Shown here: positions 9,068 through 19,238 of the stretch, piece by piece
How the letters are laid out: each line of letters starts with the position of its first letter
Numbering within the stretch: position 1 is the stretch's first letter
Assembly: GCF_900102035.1 (NCBI RefSeq)
Contig: NZ_LT629689.1
Span: 1,984,001 to 2,048,000, forward strand
Direction: 5' to 3'
From: Pseudomonas extremaustralis
GTDB taxonomy: Bacteria > Pseudomonadota > Gammaproteobacteria > Pseudomonadales > Pseudomonadaceae
Length of the DNA: 64,000 nt
Notes under the pieces: generated by a model
The model's database searches: none
Told to the model about the DNA's origin: nothing
The model's input: the letters and a program-made list of their open reading frames with translations, nothing else
Program-made: the position numbers and the translations under genes

Positions 9068-9107
9068 CATGCGCTCGTGTCACCCTGACACCTGAAAGGG
9101 ACGCGCC

Positions 9108-9296
9108 ATGTCGATCATCAGCAGCACTTCGCACACCACCCACCGCACCACCACCCTCAGCCAACGCCTGACCGCCGCCATCGGCGCGTCGATCCTCGGT
9201 GCGTGCCTGGTGTACTTCGCCGGTTTCTCCCATATCGAAGCCGTGCACAACGCGGCCCACGATACCCGCCACAGCGCCGCGTTCCCCTGCCACTGA
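9108..9296 (+). CDS. cbtB: CbtB, small subunit of predicted cobalt transporter
   Basis: This 62-residue inner-membrane protein has a single predicted membrane helix (about residues 22-42, LTAAIGASILGACLVYFAGF) and the family C-terminus with several histidines (HNAAHDTRHSAAFPCH) that could bind metal. CbtB families are known as B12-riboswitch-controlled partners of CbtA in cobalt uptake, mostly by genomic association. It is the first gene after the plus-strand riboswitch and ends 11 bases before cbtA. Confidence 0.93.
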   Translation: MSIISSTSHTTHRTTTLSQRLTAAIGASILGACLVYFAGFSHIEAVHNAAHDTRHSAAFPCH

Positions 9297-9307
9297 GACC
9301 TGCCGAC

Positions 9308-10012
9308 ATGATCAAGCGTATTGCGCAAACCGCAGGCTTCACCGGCCTGCTGGCCGCCCTGCTGCTGACCCTGCTGCAAAGCTTCTGGGTCGCACCGCTG
9401 ATTCTGCAGGCGGAATCCTTCGAAAAAGCCCCGGCCGCGACACAAATGCCCCATGAGCATGCCGCCGGTGCCGCCGCCCACAGCCATGACACCGAAGCCT
9501 GGGAGCCGGAAGACGGCTGGCAGCGCGTGCTGTCCACCACAGGCGGCAATCTGGTGGTCGCCGTCGGGTTTGCCCTGATGCTGGCCGGTCTCTACACCCT
9601 GCGCGCACCGACCCGCACCGCCCAAGGCCTGCTGTGGGGCCTGGCCGGTTACGCGACCTTTGTGCTGGCGCCGACCCTGGGCCTGCCACCGGAGTTGCCG
9701 GGCACCGCCGCCGCCGAGCTGACGCTGCGCCAAACCTGGTGGATCGGCACCGCAGCGTCCACTGCTGTCGGTATCGCGTTGATCGTGTTCGGCCGCAGTT
9801 GGCTGCTCAAGGTGCTGGGCGTGGCGATCCTGGCCGTTCCCCACCTGATCGGCGCGCCGCAACCGCAAGTGCACTCGATGCTGGCCCCGGAGGCCCTGGA
9901 GGCGCAGTTCAAGATCGCTTCGCAGCTGACCAACGTGGCGTTCTGGCTGGCCCTGGGCCTGATCAGCGCTTGGCTGTTCCGCCGCAACCGCGACGATCAA
10001 TACTCGGCATGA
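9308..10012 (+). CDS. cbtA: CbtA, predicted cobalt transporter subunit
   Basis: This 234-residue integral membrane protein has about five hydrophobic helices, starting with FTGLLAALLLTLLQSFWVAPL. A periplasmic-looking loop with HEHAAGAAAHSHD near residues 49-61 probably binds metal. CbtA is predicted to import Co2+ for B12 synthesis. The start ATG at 9308 gives the normal N-terminus MIKRIAQTAG. Its stop overlaps the cobE start as ATGA, so uptake and corrinoid synthesis are translated together. Confidence 0.93.
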   Translation: MIKRIAQTAGFTGLLAALLLTLLQSFWVAPLILQAESFEKAPAATQMPHEHAAGAAAHSHDTEAWEPEDGWQRVLSTTGGNLVVAVGFALMLAGLYTLRAPTRTAQGLLWGLAGYATFVLAPTLGLPPELPGTAAAELTLRQTWWIGTAASTAVGIALIVFGRSWLLKVLGVAILAVPHLIGAPQPQVHSMLAPEALEAQFKIASQLTNVAFWLALGLISAWLFRRNRDDQYSA

Positions 10013-10401
10013 CTCTGGTGGCCGGGCTGGGTTGCCAACGGGGTTGTGATGTTCACACCCTGCTGGCGCTGCTCGATGCCGCCCTGGCCGAAGCTGGAAT
10101 CGAGCGTCGGCGCGTCACGGCGCTGGCGAGTATCGATCTCAAACAGGATGAACCAGGGCTGGTTGCACTGTCCCAGTTGCTGCAAGTGCCGTTGCAGTGT
10201 TTCAACGCCGGGCAGTTGGCGGCCTACGAAAGCCGGTTGAGCCATAAATCAGCCGTCGCTTTCGCGCATACCGGCTGCCATGGCATCGCCGAAAGCGCCG
10301 CGCTGGCCCTGGCCGAACACCTCGCCGATGCCCCCGCCCATCTGCTGGTCCCCCGCCGCAAAAACGCCCAGGCCACCGTTGCATTGGCCTGCGCCGGGTA
10401 A
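10009..10401 (+). CDS. cobE: CobE, cobalamin biosynthesis protein (CbiG C-terminal domain type)
   Basis: This 130-residue protein matches the small CobE family, equivalent to the C-terminal domain of CbiG. The family N-terminus VAGLGCQRGC and the motif ASIDLKQDEPGL are clear. The precise step of CobE is not well settled; it is linked to corrin ring synthesis near the precorrin-4/5 steps. The start is fixed by the ATGA overlap with cbtA. cobM follows after 68 bases in the same direction. Confidence 0.9.
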   Translation: MTLVAGLGCQRGCDVHTLLALLDAALAEAGIERRRVTALASIDLKQDEPGLVALSQLLQVPLQCFNAGQLAAYESRLSHKSAVAFAHTGCHGIAESAALALAEHLADAPAHLLVPRRKNAQATVALACAG

Positions 10402-10469
10402 AATCCCGATAATTGCCGCTCACGATCATGAGCAATCTTCATGCTCACCCGGTTTGCACAGGAATTTCC

Positions 10470-11216
10470 ATGACCGTCTACTTCATCGGCGCCGGCCCCG
10501 GCGACCCCGAACTGATCACTGTCAAAGGCCAGCGCCTGATCCGCAGTTGCCCGGTGATTATCTATGCCGGCTCGTTGGTGCCGATGGCGGTCCTGGAGGG
10601 CCATCAGGCGCAGCAGGTGGTCAACAGCGCCGAACTGCACCTGGAACAGATCATCGCGCTGATCCAGGCCGCCCACGCCAACGGCCAGGACGTGGCCCGC
10701 GTGCACTCCGGCGATCCGAGCCTGTATGGGGCGATCGGCGAGCAGATTCGTCACTTGCGCGAATTGGGCATCCCTTTTCAGATCATTCCGGGAGTGACGG
10801 CGGTAGCTGCCTGCGCAGCGCTGCTGGAAACCGAACTGACCCTGCCGGACATCGCCCAAAGCGTCATCCTGACCCGTTACGCCGATAAAACCAGCATGCC
10901 CGCCGGCGAGGACTTCGACAGCCTGGCGCGGCACGGTACGACCATGGCGATCCATCTGGGGGTCAATCATCTGGACAAGATCGTCGCCGAACTGCTGCCG
11001 CACTACGGCGCGGACTGCCCGATTGCGGTGGTGCACCGAGCGACCTGGCCGGATCAGGATTGGGCCGTGGGCACCTTGAGTGATATTGCCGAAAAGGTCG
11101 CCGCCAAGGGTTTTCGGCGTACGGCGCTGATTGTGGTGGGCCGGGTGCTGGCGAGCGATAGCTTCAGTGAGTCATCGCTGTATCGGGCGGGGCATGCACA
11201 CCTCTACCGACCTTGA
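10470..11216 (+). CDS. cobM: Precorrin-4 C11-methyltransferase
   Basis: This 248-residue SAM-dependent tetrapyrrole methylase of the aerobic B12 pathway converts precorrin-4 to precorrin-5. The family motifs are present: N-terminal VYFIGAGPGDPELITVKG, the loop HSGDPSLYGA near residue 81, and IPGVTAVAACAALL. The ATG at 10470 is preceded by ACAGGAATTTCC, a usable ribosome binding site. It is the last gene of the plus-strand cobalamin arm and is followed by a REPIN and a bidirectional terminator. Confidence 0.95.
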   Translation: MTVYFIGAGPGDPELITVKGQRLIRSCPVIIYAGSLVPMAVLEGHQAQQVVNSAELHLEQIIALIQAAHANGQDVARVHSGDPSLYGAIGEQIRHLRELGIPFQIIPGVTAVAACAALLETELTLPDIAQSVILTRYADKTSMPAGEDFDSLARHGTTMAIHLGVNHLDKIVAELLPHYGADCPIAVVHRATWPDQDWAVGTLSDIAEKVAAKGFRRTALIVVGRVLASDSFSESSLYRAGHAHLYRP

Positions 11217-11270
11217 TCTTTCACATCATAAAAACAGCACAACTTCTTGATTTAAATCACAAAATAAAAC

Positions 11271-11361
11271 TGTAGGAGCGGGCTTGCCCGCGATCTCGGT
11301 GTACCAGACACCTGATCTGTCGCCTGAGACTCCGCTATCGCGGGCATGCCCGCTCCTACAG
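11271..11361. repeat. REPIN between cobM and nfuA
   Basis: The inverted pair has TGTAGGAGCGGGCTTGCCCG on the left and CGGGCATGCCCGCTCCTACA on the right, around a 50-base spacer. It belongs to the GGGCTTGCCC subtype, different from the GAGCTTGCTC subtype at 1858. It lies between convergent genes. Confidence 0.9.
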
Positions 11362-11411
11362 TTGAGCTTCAGCATTAGATAGATAACGTAAACCAATGAA
11401 ATTTAAGCAAA

Positions 11412-11441
11412 AAAAAACGGCGCTCACGGGCGCCGTTTTTT
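11412..11441. terminator. Bidirectional intrinsic terminator, cobM / nfuA
   Basis: The stem AAAAAACGGCG pairs perfectly with CGCCGTTTTTT around an 8-base loop. A T-run follows the stem on either strand, so it can end both the plus-strand cob transcript and the minus-strand nfuA transcript, whose stop codon is 20 bases away. Confidence 0.92.
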
Positions 11442-11461
11442 GTTCGCAGGGAACGCCTTAC

Positions 11462-12055
<594 letters not shown>

Positions 12056-12140
12056 TCACAGGCTTGCCGGCAGTTTACGCCAAAATATTACACAGATACA
12101 AAGTCCCAGTAATTTTGTCGGAAAAGACTCACCTGGCCCG

Positions 12141-14435
12141 TCAGAGGTTCTCATAGCGGTTCATATCCAATACCCCTTCTTCCACCGGCGTGGTTTCACG
12201 TATGTAAGTCGAAAGATCGTGGAAGTACTGCCAGAATTGCGGGTGACTGCGACGGATACCCCAACGATCGACGATCTTCTCGAAGCGATGGGCGTCCTTG
12301 GCGTTCTCCATGGCCGCGACAAACTCGGGGACTTGCTCGGCGGGGATATTGAACATGAAGTTCGGATAGCTGCTCAGCACGCCAGGGTAGATGGTCACGG
12401 TGTCCAGCCCCGGCTGATAGCGATAAGCCTCGCCCAGCATGAACGCGACGTTACTGTGCGCGCGGTTACGCAACAGGCTGTAGAACTCGCGCTGCCCACT
12501 GCGCGTCTCGATGCGCAACATGGTCGCTTCAGGCAATTGCTCGATGACCCTGAGCCCCGCCGCAGGGCGGGACGTCAAGCGACTCAGCGCCTGTTCGGCA
12601 TCGCGCAGCGCCGGGGCGATTCCCGGCCGTGAGCAATAGGCGCCGGCACAGCGGTTGATCGGGTCCGGGCTGGCATTGAGATCGCCGTAGCGGTTCAGCA
12701 ACTGCTTGACGAAATCACGCTTGGGGTCGTTTTTATCCAATATCAGCCCAGTGGGCTTGTCGTCATCGATGGACTCATAGTCCATCCACAGCTTGACCTT
12801 GCCACTGTTCTGATACCAATCGTCAAGGAAGTCATCGCGAGAATTGGCCGGCATCAGACGCAGGAAGTTCAGCTCGGCACCGTTGCGGATCAGGTCGAAG
12901 TACAAGCGGGTCTGGGCCTGATGCGACACATTGCCGAACACATCAAAGTTGACCACCAGTTGGTAATAGGTGCGCTCCAGCAAGGGGTAGTCGAACAACC
13001 ACAGCGTCTGCGGGATTTCACCGATCAGGCCTTTATTCACCGAGGCGCTATCGAAGTGGCGGAAGATACTCAGCAGCGCATTGTCGTTGCCCGCCCATAG
13101 CGTCGACCAACTGGGCGCCGGCAGGTTGGCATAGCTGTGTCGACGCAGTGCTTCGTACTCGTTGCGCTTGTCGCGGTATTTGAGCCACAGGCTGAGAACG
13201 CTGCCCACGTCGTCATTCTGCCCCGGCATCGCCAACAGCGGCGTGGCCTTGCCGCGATAACGGGCATCGGTGATGTACAGGTCATGATCGGGGGCCTGGA
13301 ACAGGGCCCAGAAGTTGTCGCGGATCACGTCCGTGGCGATCTGCCCGCGACACACCGGCCCGCGAATGAAGGTGCGCACGAAATACTCGGCGTTATCGAG
13401 CATGAACTGGTAACGCGCCCGCGCCGGTATCGCCTCGAACGTCTCGAATGGGTTGGCGCGGCGGCCAGGGCCATAACCCGGCAAGGCGGTGGCCTGCCAG
13501 TCACCGCTGTAGAACAGCGACTTGACCCGCTCCATTTTCGCCGCACTGAGCGGGTAGATAATGTGGGTCTTGTGCACGATCACCCCTTGTATCGGCCACA
13601 GACGGTAGTACACCCGCGTGCCCGGGTCGTCGTTGGCGCGACGGGTATTGATCAGGTCGATCGGCTGGCCGCTGGGAGTGCGGGAACGTACCCACTGGAA
13701 AAAATGCCCCGGCTCACCGCCTTCGAAATAGATGTGTGCAATGAACAGGTGTTCGAACAGCCAGCGGGCTACCAGGCTTTCGCGGGCGCCGGGAGTATTG
13801 AGCAGGTTTTCCCATTGCAACACTTGTGCAGCTTCCTGGGCGCTCGGCGCCAGGCCTTGCTGGTCAATCGGCGCACCGGCAGCCAGCCAGCGTTGCAGGG
13901 TCTGGTATTGCTGGTCGCTCAAGCCGGTCACGGCCAGTGGCATGCCTTCGTTGGGGTGCATGTCGGCGTAGGTGTCGAACTCCTCTGGCAGCGGGCACAT
14001 GTTCTCGCGGTTCAGGCCCAGCACGATGTCGTCGGGCAGCTTGCCATTGGGCTTCAGGGGCGTGCGACGATGGCCCAGCTCGAGCATGCGCGCCATCAAC
14101 GCCGCCTGGCTGCCCTGGGCATCGAGTACCGAGGTAAAACCTTCGCGCTGCCAGGCAGTTTTGCCGAAGGCGTCATAGAACAGCCGGGTCGGTTTGCTCG
14201 CCTGGCTGCGGTCACCATCGTAGACCAGCGCCTTGGTCGCCCCCCGTGCCGCGCCCTCGCCGCTGCCCAGGTTCAACTGGCAGGCCGAGTCGTAGCAGGC
14301 ATGGCAGGCCACGCACTTCTCGGTGAAGATCGGTTGGATATCACGGGTGTAGGAAATAGCCGGAGCGCGATCCTGAGCCTGTGCGGTAGTGCCAATCAGC
14401 AAAAGTACAAGGCTGATGATGATGCGATTCGGCAT
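12141..14435 (-). CDS. cti: Fatty acid cis/trans isomerase Cti
   Basis: This 764-residue periplasmic haem enzyme converts cis-unsaturated acyl chains of membrane phospholipids to trans, a rapid response of pseudomonads to solvents and heat. It has an N-terminal signal peptide of about 20 residues (ending TTAQAQ) and the cytochrome c-type haem motif CVACH at residues 41-45, close to the mature N-terminus as in known Cti. The length fits the family. It is a stand-alone gene, divergent from metH across about 165 bases. No regulator is adjacent; Cti is generally described as constitutive and controlled by substrate access. Confidence 0.95.
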   Translation of the reverse strand: MPNRIIISLVLLLIGTTAQAQDRAPAISYTRDIQPIFTEKCVACHACYDSACQLNLGSGEGAARGATKALVYDGDRSQASKPTRLFYDAFGKTAWQREGFTSVLDAQGSQAALMARMLELGHRRTPLKPNGKLPDDIVLGLNRENMCPLPEEFDTYADMHPNEGMPLAVTGLSDQQYQTLQRWLAAGAPIDQQGLAPSAQEAAQVLQWENLLNTPGARESLVARWLFEHLFIAHIYFEGGEPGHFFQWVRSRTPSGQPIDLINTRRANDDPGTRVYYRLWPIQGVIVHKTHIIYPLSAAKMERVKSLFYSGDWQATALPGYGPGRRANPFETFEAIPARARYQFMLDNAEYFVRTFIRGPVCRGQIATDVIRDNFWALFQAPDHDLYITDARYRGKATPLLAMPGQNDDVGSVLSLWLKYRDKRNEYEALRRHSYANLPAPSWSTLWAGNDNALLSIFRHFDSASVNKGLIGEIPQTLWLFDYPLLERTYYQLVVNFDVFGNVSHQAQTRLYFDLIRNGAELNFLRLMPANSRDDFLDDWYQNSGKVKLWMDYESIDDDKPTGLILDKNDPKRDFVKQLLNRYGDLNASPDPINRCAGAYCSRPGIAPALRDAEQALSRLTSRPAAGLRVIEQLPEATMLRIETRSGQREFYSLLRNRAHSNVAFMLGEAYRYQPGLDTVTIYPGVLSSYPNFMFNIPAEQVPEFVAAMENAKDAHRFEKIVDRWGIRRSHPQFWQYFHDLSTYIRETTPVEEGVLDMNRYENL

Positions 14436-14599
14436 GTGCCTGGTCCCGAAATGAAGCCAAATTTTAAAAACGCGGCGATTCTACCGATCTGCCGCCCACG
14501 CCAACATGAGCGATATTCATGCAAAAGCCTGGCATGCTGCAAATCCACACAGGTTTGCTATGATCCACGCCCTCCGTAATGCCTGAACAGAGTAGTCCC

Positions 14600-17500
14600 A
14601 TGTCCGATCGTAGCGCTCGTCTGCAAGCCCTTCACCAAGCCCTCAAGGAACGTATCCTGATCCTCGATGGTGGCATGGGCACTATGATCCAAAGCTATAA
14701 GCTGGAGGAACAAGACTATCGTGGCAAACGCTTCGCCGACTGGCCAAGCGACGTCAAGGGCAACAACGACCTGTTGCTGCTCAGCCGCCCGGATGTGATC
14801 GCCTCCATCGAGAAAGCCTACCTGGACGCCGGCGCCGACATCCTCGAGACCAACACCTTCAACGCCACTCGTGTGTCCCAGGCCGACTACGGCATGGAAG
14901 CGCTCACCTATGAGTTGAACGTGGAAGGCGCCCGCGTCGCCCGTAAGGTCGCCGACGCCAAGACCCTCGAGACTCCGGACAAGCCGCGCTTCGTCGCCGG
15001 CGTGCTCGGCCCGACCAGCCGCACCTGCTCGCTGTCGCCCGACGTGAACAACCCTGGCTACCGCAACGTGACCTTCGATGAACTGGTGGAGAACTACACC
15101 GAGGCCACCAAAGGCCTGATCGAAGGCGGTGCGGACATGATCCTCATCGAAACCATCTTCGACACCCTCAATGCCAAGGCCGCGATCTTTGCCGTGCAGG
15201 GCGTGTTCGAAGAACAGGGCTTCGAACTGCCGATCATGATCTCCGGCACCATCACCGACGCCTCCGGCCGCACGCTGTCGGGCCAGACCACCGAAGCGTT
15301 CTGGAACTCCGTCAGCCACGCCAAGCCGATTTCCGTGGGCCTGAACTGCGCTCTGGGCGCCAGCGAGCTGCGTCCGTACCTGGAAGAGTTGTCGAACAAG
15401 GCCAACACCTATGTGTCGGCGCACCCCAACGCCGGCCTGCCCAACGAATTCGGCGAGTACGACGAACTGCCGGCGCAAACCGCCAGGGTCATCGAAGAAT
15501 TCGCCCAGAGCGGCTTCCTGAACATTGTCGGCGGTTGCTGCGGCACCACGCCGGGGCATATCGAAGCCATCGCCAAGGCCGTGGCCGGTTATGCGCCGCG
15601 CCAGATCCCGGACATTCCCAAGGCCTGCCGCCTGTCAGGCCTGGAGCCGTTCACCATCGATCGCCAGTCGTTGTTCGTCAACGTCGGCGAACGCACCAAC
15701 ATCACCGGCTCCGCGCGCTTCGCCCGACTGATCCGTGAAGACAACTACACCGAAGCCCTGGAAGTGGCCCTGCAGCAGGTGGAAGCCGGCGCCCAGGTGA
15801 TCGACATCAACATGGACGAAGGCATGCTCGATTCGAAGAAGGCCATGGTGACCTTCCTCAATCTGATTGCCGGCGAACCGGACATCTCCCGCGTACCGAT
15901 CATGATCGACTCCTCCAAGTGGGAAGTCATCGAAGCCGGCCTCAAGTGCATCCAGGGCAAGGGCATCGTCAACTCCATCAGCATGAAGGAAGGCGTCGAG
16001 CAGTTCATCCATCACGCCAAACTGTGCAAACGCTATGGCGCCGCCGTGGTGGTGATGGCCTTCGACGAAGACGGCCAGGCCGACACCGAAGCGCGCAAGA
16101 AAGAAATCTGCAAACGCTCCTACGACATCCTGGTCAATGAAGTCGGCTTCCCGCCGGAAGACATCATCTTCGACCCGAACATCTTCGCGGTCGCCACCGG
16201 TATCGAAGAGCACAACAACTATGCCGTCGATTTCATCAACGCCTGCGCCTATATCCGCGACGAGCTGCCGTATGCGCTGACGTCCGGCGGCGTTTCCAAC
16301 GTGTCGTTCTCGTTCCGCGGCAACAACCCGGTGCGCGAGGCGATCCACTCGGTGTTCCTGCTGCATGCGATCCGCAACGGCCTGACCATGGGTATCGTCA
16401 ACGCCGGCCAGCTGGAGATCTACGACCAGATCCCGGCCGAGCTGCGCGACGCGGTGGAAGACGTGGTGCTCAACCGCACCCCGGACGGCACCGACGCCCT
16501 CCTCGCCATTGCCGACAAATACAAGGGCGATGGCAGCATCAAGGAAGCCGAGACCGAAGAATGGCGCGGCTGGCCGGTCAACAAACGCCTGGAGCATGCG
16601 CTGGTCAAGGGCATCACCACCCACATCGTCGAAGACACCGAAGAGTCCCGCCAGTCGTTCGCGCGCCCGATCGAAGTGATCGAAGGCCCGTTGATGTCCG
16701 GCATGAACATCGTCGGCGACCTGTTCGGCGCCGGCAAAATGTTCCTGCCCCAAGTGGTGAAGTCCGCCCGCGTGATGAAGCAGGCCGTGGCCCACTTGAT
16801 CCCGTTCATCGAGCTGGAAAAAGGCGACAAGCCGGAAGCCAAGGGCAAGATCCTGATGGCCACGGTCAAGGGCGATGTGCATGACATCGGCAAGAACATC
16901 GTTGGCGTGGTGCTCGGCTGCAACGGCTATGACATCGTCGACCTGGGCGTGATGGTGCCGGCGGAGAAGATCCTGCAGGTGGCCAAGGAGCAGAAGTGCG
17001 ACATCATCGGCCTGTCCGGCCTGATCACCCCATCCCTGGACGAGATGGTCCACGTCGCCCGTGAGATGCAGCGCCAGGACTTCCACCTGCCGCTGATGAT
17101 CGGCGGCGCGACCACCTCCAAGGCCCACACGGCGGTGAAGATCGAGCCCAAGTACAGCAACGATGCGGTGATCTACGTCACCGACGCCTCCCGCGCCGTG
17201 GGTGTGGCCACGCAGTTGCTGTCCAAGGAGCTGAAAGCCGGTTTCGTCGAGAAGACCCGCCTGGAATACATCGAAGTCCGCGAGCGCACCGCCAACCGCA
17301 GCGCGCGCACCGAGCGCCTGAGCTACCCGGCGGCGATCGCCAAGAAGCCGCAGTTCGACTGGAGCACCTACACGCCGGTCAAACCGACCTTCACCGGCGC
17401 CAAGGTGCTGGACAATATCGACCTCAACGTCCTGGCCGAGTACATCGACTGGACGCCGTTCTTTGTGTCCTGGGACCTGGCCGGCAAGTTCCCGCGCATC

Positions 17501-18310
17501 CTCACCGATGAAGTGGTCGGTGAAGCCGCCACCGCGCTGTACGCCGATGCCCGGGAAATGCTCAAGAAACTGATCGACGAAAAACTCATCAGCGCCCGCG
17601 CGGTGTTCGGTTTCTGGCCCGCCAATCAGGTGAACGACGACGACCTGGAAGTCTATGGTGACGACGGCAAACCGTTGACGACCCTGCATCACCTGCGCCA
17701 GCAGATCATCAAGACCGATGGCAAGCCGAACTTCTCCCTGGCCGACTTCGTCGCTCCCAAGGCCAGCGGCGTGACCGACTATGTGGGAGGATTTATCACC
17801 ACCGCCGGCATCGGTGCCGAGGAAGTGGCCAAGGCCTACCAGGACGCGGGCGACGACTACAACTCGATCATGGTCAAGGCCCTGGCCGACCGCCTGGCCG
17901 AAGCCTGCGCCGAGTGGCTGCACCAGCAAGTGCGCAAAGACTACTGGGGCTACGCCAAGGACGAGCAACTGGACAACGACGCGCTGATCAAGGAGCAATA
18001 CAGCGGCATCCGCCCTGCCCCCGGCTACCCGGCCTGCCCGGATCACACCGAGAAGGCCCAACTGTTCCAACTGCTCGACCCCGAGGCCCGCGAGATGCAC
18101 GCCGGCCGCAGCGGTGTGTTCCTTACCGAGCACTACGCGATGTTCCCGGCGGCGGCGGTCAGCGGCTGGTACTTCGCCCACCCGCAGGCGCAGTACTTCG
18201 CCGTGGGCAAGGTCGACAAGGACCAGGTCGCCAGCTACACCGCGCGCAAAGGCCAGGACCTGGCCGTGACCGAACGCTGGCTGGCGCCCAACCTGGGTTA
18301 CGACAACTGA
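14600..18310 (+). CDS. metH: Cobalamin-dependent methionine synthase
   Basis: This 1236-residue modular enzyme transfers a methyl group from 5-methyltetrahydrofolate to homocysteine through methylcobalamin. The domains are in canonical order. The homocysteine domain has zinc ligands in [11 protein letters not shown] near residue 310. The pterin domain spans about 350-620. The B12-binding domain has the DxHxxG motif as DVHDIGKN near residue 759, providing the lower axial histidine. The C-terminal SAM reactivation domain has [12 protein letters not shown] near 1137. An earlier in-frame ATG at 14579 would add seven residues; MSDRSARLQ at 14600 is preferred as the family start. No riboswitch is seen upstream. 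Confidence 0.97.
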   Translation: MSDRSARLQALHQALKERILILDGGMGTMIQSYKLEEQDYRGKRFADWPSDVKGNNDLLLLSRPDVIASIEKAYLDAGADILETNTFNATRVSQADYGMEALTYELNVEGARVARKVADAKTLETPDKPRFVAGVLGPTSRTCSLSPDVNNPGYRNVTFDELVENYTEATKGLIEGGADMILIETIFDTLNAKAAIFAVQGVFEEQGFELPIMISGTITDASGRTLSGQTTEAFWNSVSHAKPISVGLNCALGASELRPYLEELSNKANTYVSAHPNAGLPNEFGEYDELPAQTARVIEEFAQSGFLNIVGGCCGTTPGHIEAIAKAVAGYAPRQIPDIPKACRLSGLEPFTIDRQSLFVNVGERTNITGSARFARLIREDNYTEALEVALQQVEAGAQVIDINMDEGMLDSKKAMVTFLNLIAGEPDISRVPIMIDSSKWEVIEAGLKCIQGKGIVNSISMKEGVEQFIHHAKLCKRYGAAVVVMAFDEDGQADTEARKKEICKRSYDILVNEVGFPPEDIIFDPNIFAVATGIEEHNNYAVDFINACAYIRDELPYALTSGGVSNVSFSFRGNNPVREAIHSVFLLHAIRNGLTMGIVNAGQLEIYDQIPAELRDAVEDVVLNRTPDGTDALLAIADKYKGDGSIKEAETEEWRGWPVNKRLEHALVKGITTHIVEDTEESRQSFARPIEVIEGPLMSGMNIVGDLFGAGKMFLPQVVKSARVMKQAVAHLIPFIELEKGDKPEAKGKILMATVKGDVHDIGKNIVGVVLGCNGYDIVDLGVMVPAEKILQVAKEQKCDIIGLSGLITPSLDEMVHVAREMQRQDFHLPLMIGGATTSKAHTAVKIEPKYSNDAVIYVTDASRAVGVATQLLSKELKAGFVEKTRLEYIEVRERTANRSARTERLSYPAAIAKKPQFDWSTYTPVKPTFTGAKVLDNIDLNVLAEYIDWTPFFVSWDLAGKFPRILTDEVVGEAATALYADAREMLKKLIDEKLISARAVFGFWPANQVNDDDLEVYGDDGKPLTTLHHLRQQIIKTDGKPNFSLADFVAPKASGVTDYVGGFITTAGIGAEEVAKAYQDAGDDYNSIMVKALADRLAEACAEWLHQQVRKDYWGYAKDEQLDNDALIKEQYSGIRPAPGYPACPDHTEKAQLFQLLDPEAREMHAGRSGVFLTEHYAMFPAAAVSGWYFAHPQAQYFAVGKVDKDQVASYTARKGQDLAVTERWLAPNLGYDN

Positions 18311-18876
18311 TTCTGCGCCAACTCGGTGGTGGAGAGCCGCAGTGCCAGTTGCTGGCTTTCGGCCGTGTGCTCCAGGCCCATGGCGGTCATTGCCGCCGCA
18401 TGGGCGCCGTCGAATGCCGGGAACTATAGGTCCTGCCATCGATTTCGTATTGACCCAAGGCATTGGGCGACCGGACAGGATCAAGCTGGATATCGCTGCG
18501 ATAAGGCTCGATATCCGCTTGCCACAAGCGCGCCTGACCGTTGGGCAATTTGACCGGCACCAACCTGTCGGCCCATGTGGACGCCTGGAGCCTGGGTGCA
18601 ACAACGCCCCCGCCGGCGCGATTGCGCTGGTCTCCTGCAAGGACACCTCATCGAACTCCGTGCCGAACCGTTCCTGCATGGCCTGTTCAAGCAGCGGCTG
18701 CGCGAATTCGGTAATACCCTGCAAGCCTTTGAGACTCTGCGCCAGCGCATGACTGGCGGCCACGCTGGCAGCGACGCAGCCGATCGGTGCAGTCAGTCGG
18801 GAACACGGCGCTGGATGAAGGCCGTATGCAGGCCAATGGCGCGCCGAGCGCCGCTCGTTGCGGGTAACTCAGTCAT
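18298..18876 (-). pseudogene. Decayed gene, dermonecrotic-toxin-like (DUF6543-type) N-terminus
   Basis: On the minus strand a good ribosome binding site (AAGGAGCG) precedes ATG 18876 and MTELPATSGARRAIGLHTAF, but a TGA follows after 27 codons. Coding-like text then resumes in another frame (ASHALAQSLKGLQGITEFAQ, then EQAMQERFGTEF). It shifts again to VKLPNGQARLWQADIEPYRS...LGQYEIDGRTY, and once more to FDGAHAAAMTAMGLEHTAES before a TAA at 18298 inside the metH 3' end. The segments resemble the start of large pseudomonad proteins with a dermonecrotic toxin domain, but that family call is tentative. At least three frame breaks, and probably internal deletions, make it non-functional. Confidence 0.65.
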
Positions 18877-19022
18877 GGCGTCGCTCCTTGAAAAAAGAGC
18901 GACAGAACATCATGGGGAGCAGGATCGACGGCGGTAACTACCTATGCCGCCTGCAGACGGCGAGACCTTGACTATCCTCTGGGTATCCATCCATCGATTC
19001 ACGCCTGCTCAGGGAGGGTTCC

Positions 19023-19238
19023 ATGGAAGAACCAGACAACAAGCCGCCAACGTTCTGGCAGATGCTCCACAGCGTCATGGCCGCCGCCTTTGGCGTACAA
19101 AGCGGCAAGAATCGCGCCCGCGACTTCACCCACGGCAAGCCCAGCCACTTTGTGGTGCTGGGCATTCTGTTCACCGCGGTATTCGCATTGACCTTGTTCG
19201 GCATCGTCAAGCTGGTGCTGCACCTGGCCGGCGTCTAG
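19023..19238 (+). CDS. DUF2970 family small membrane protein
   Basis: This 71-residue protein matches the DUF2970 family: a soluble N-terminus with FWQMLHSVMAAAFGVQSGKNRARDF and one C-terminal membrane helix (about residues 43-68, LGILFTAVFALTLFGIVKLVL). The function is unknown. The start is supported by GGAGGG eight bases upstream of ATG 19023. Its last four bases overlap the 3' end of the convergent binding-protein gene. Confidence 0.85.
   Translation: MEEPDNKPPTFWQMLHSVMAAAFGVQSGKNRARDFTHGKPSHFVVLGILFTAVFALTLFGIVKLVLHLAGV

Noticed and set aside
14436..14599. Riboswitch (cobalamin or S-adenosylhomocysteine) before metH
   Set aside because: None of the conserved aptamer boxes are seen in the short leader, although the gene is B12-dependent.
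15635..18763. Long open frame of 1042 codons antisense to metH
   Set aside because: It is a mirror of the metH codon bias in GC-rich DNA, rich in Val-His-Asp-Gly runs with no family motif. Only its first 60 or so codons, outside metH, look protein-like, and those belong to the pseudogene at 18298-18876.
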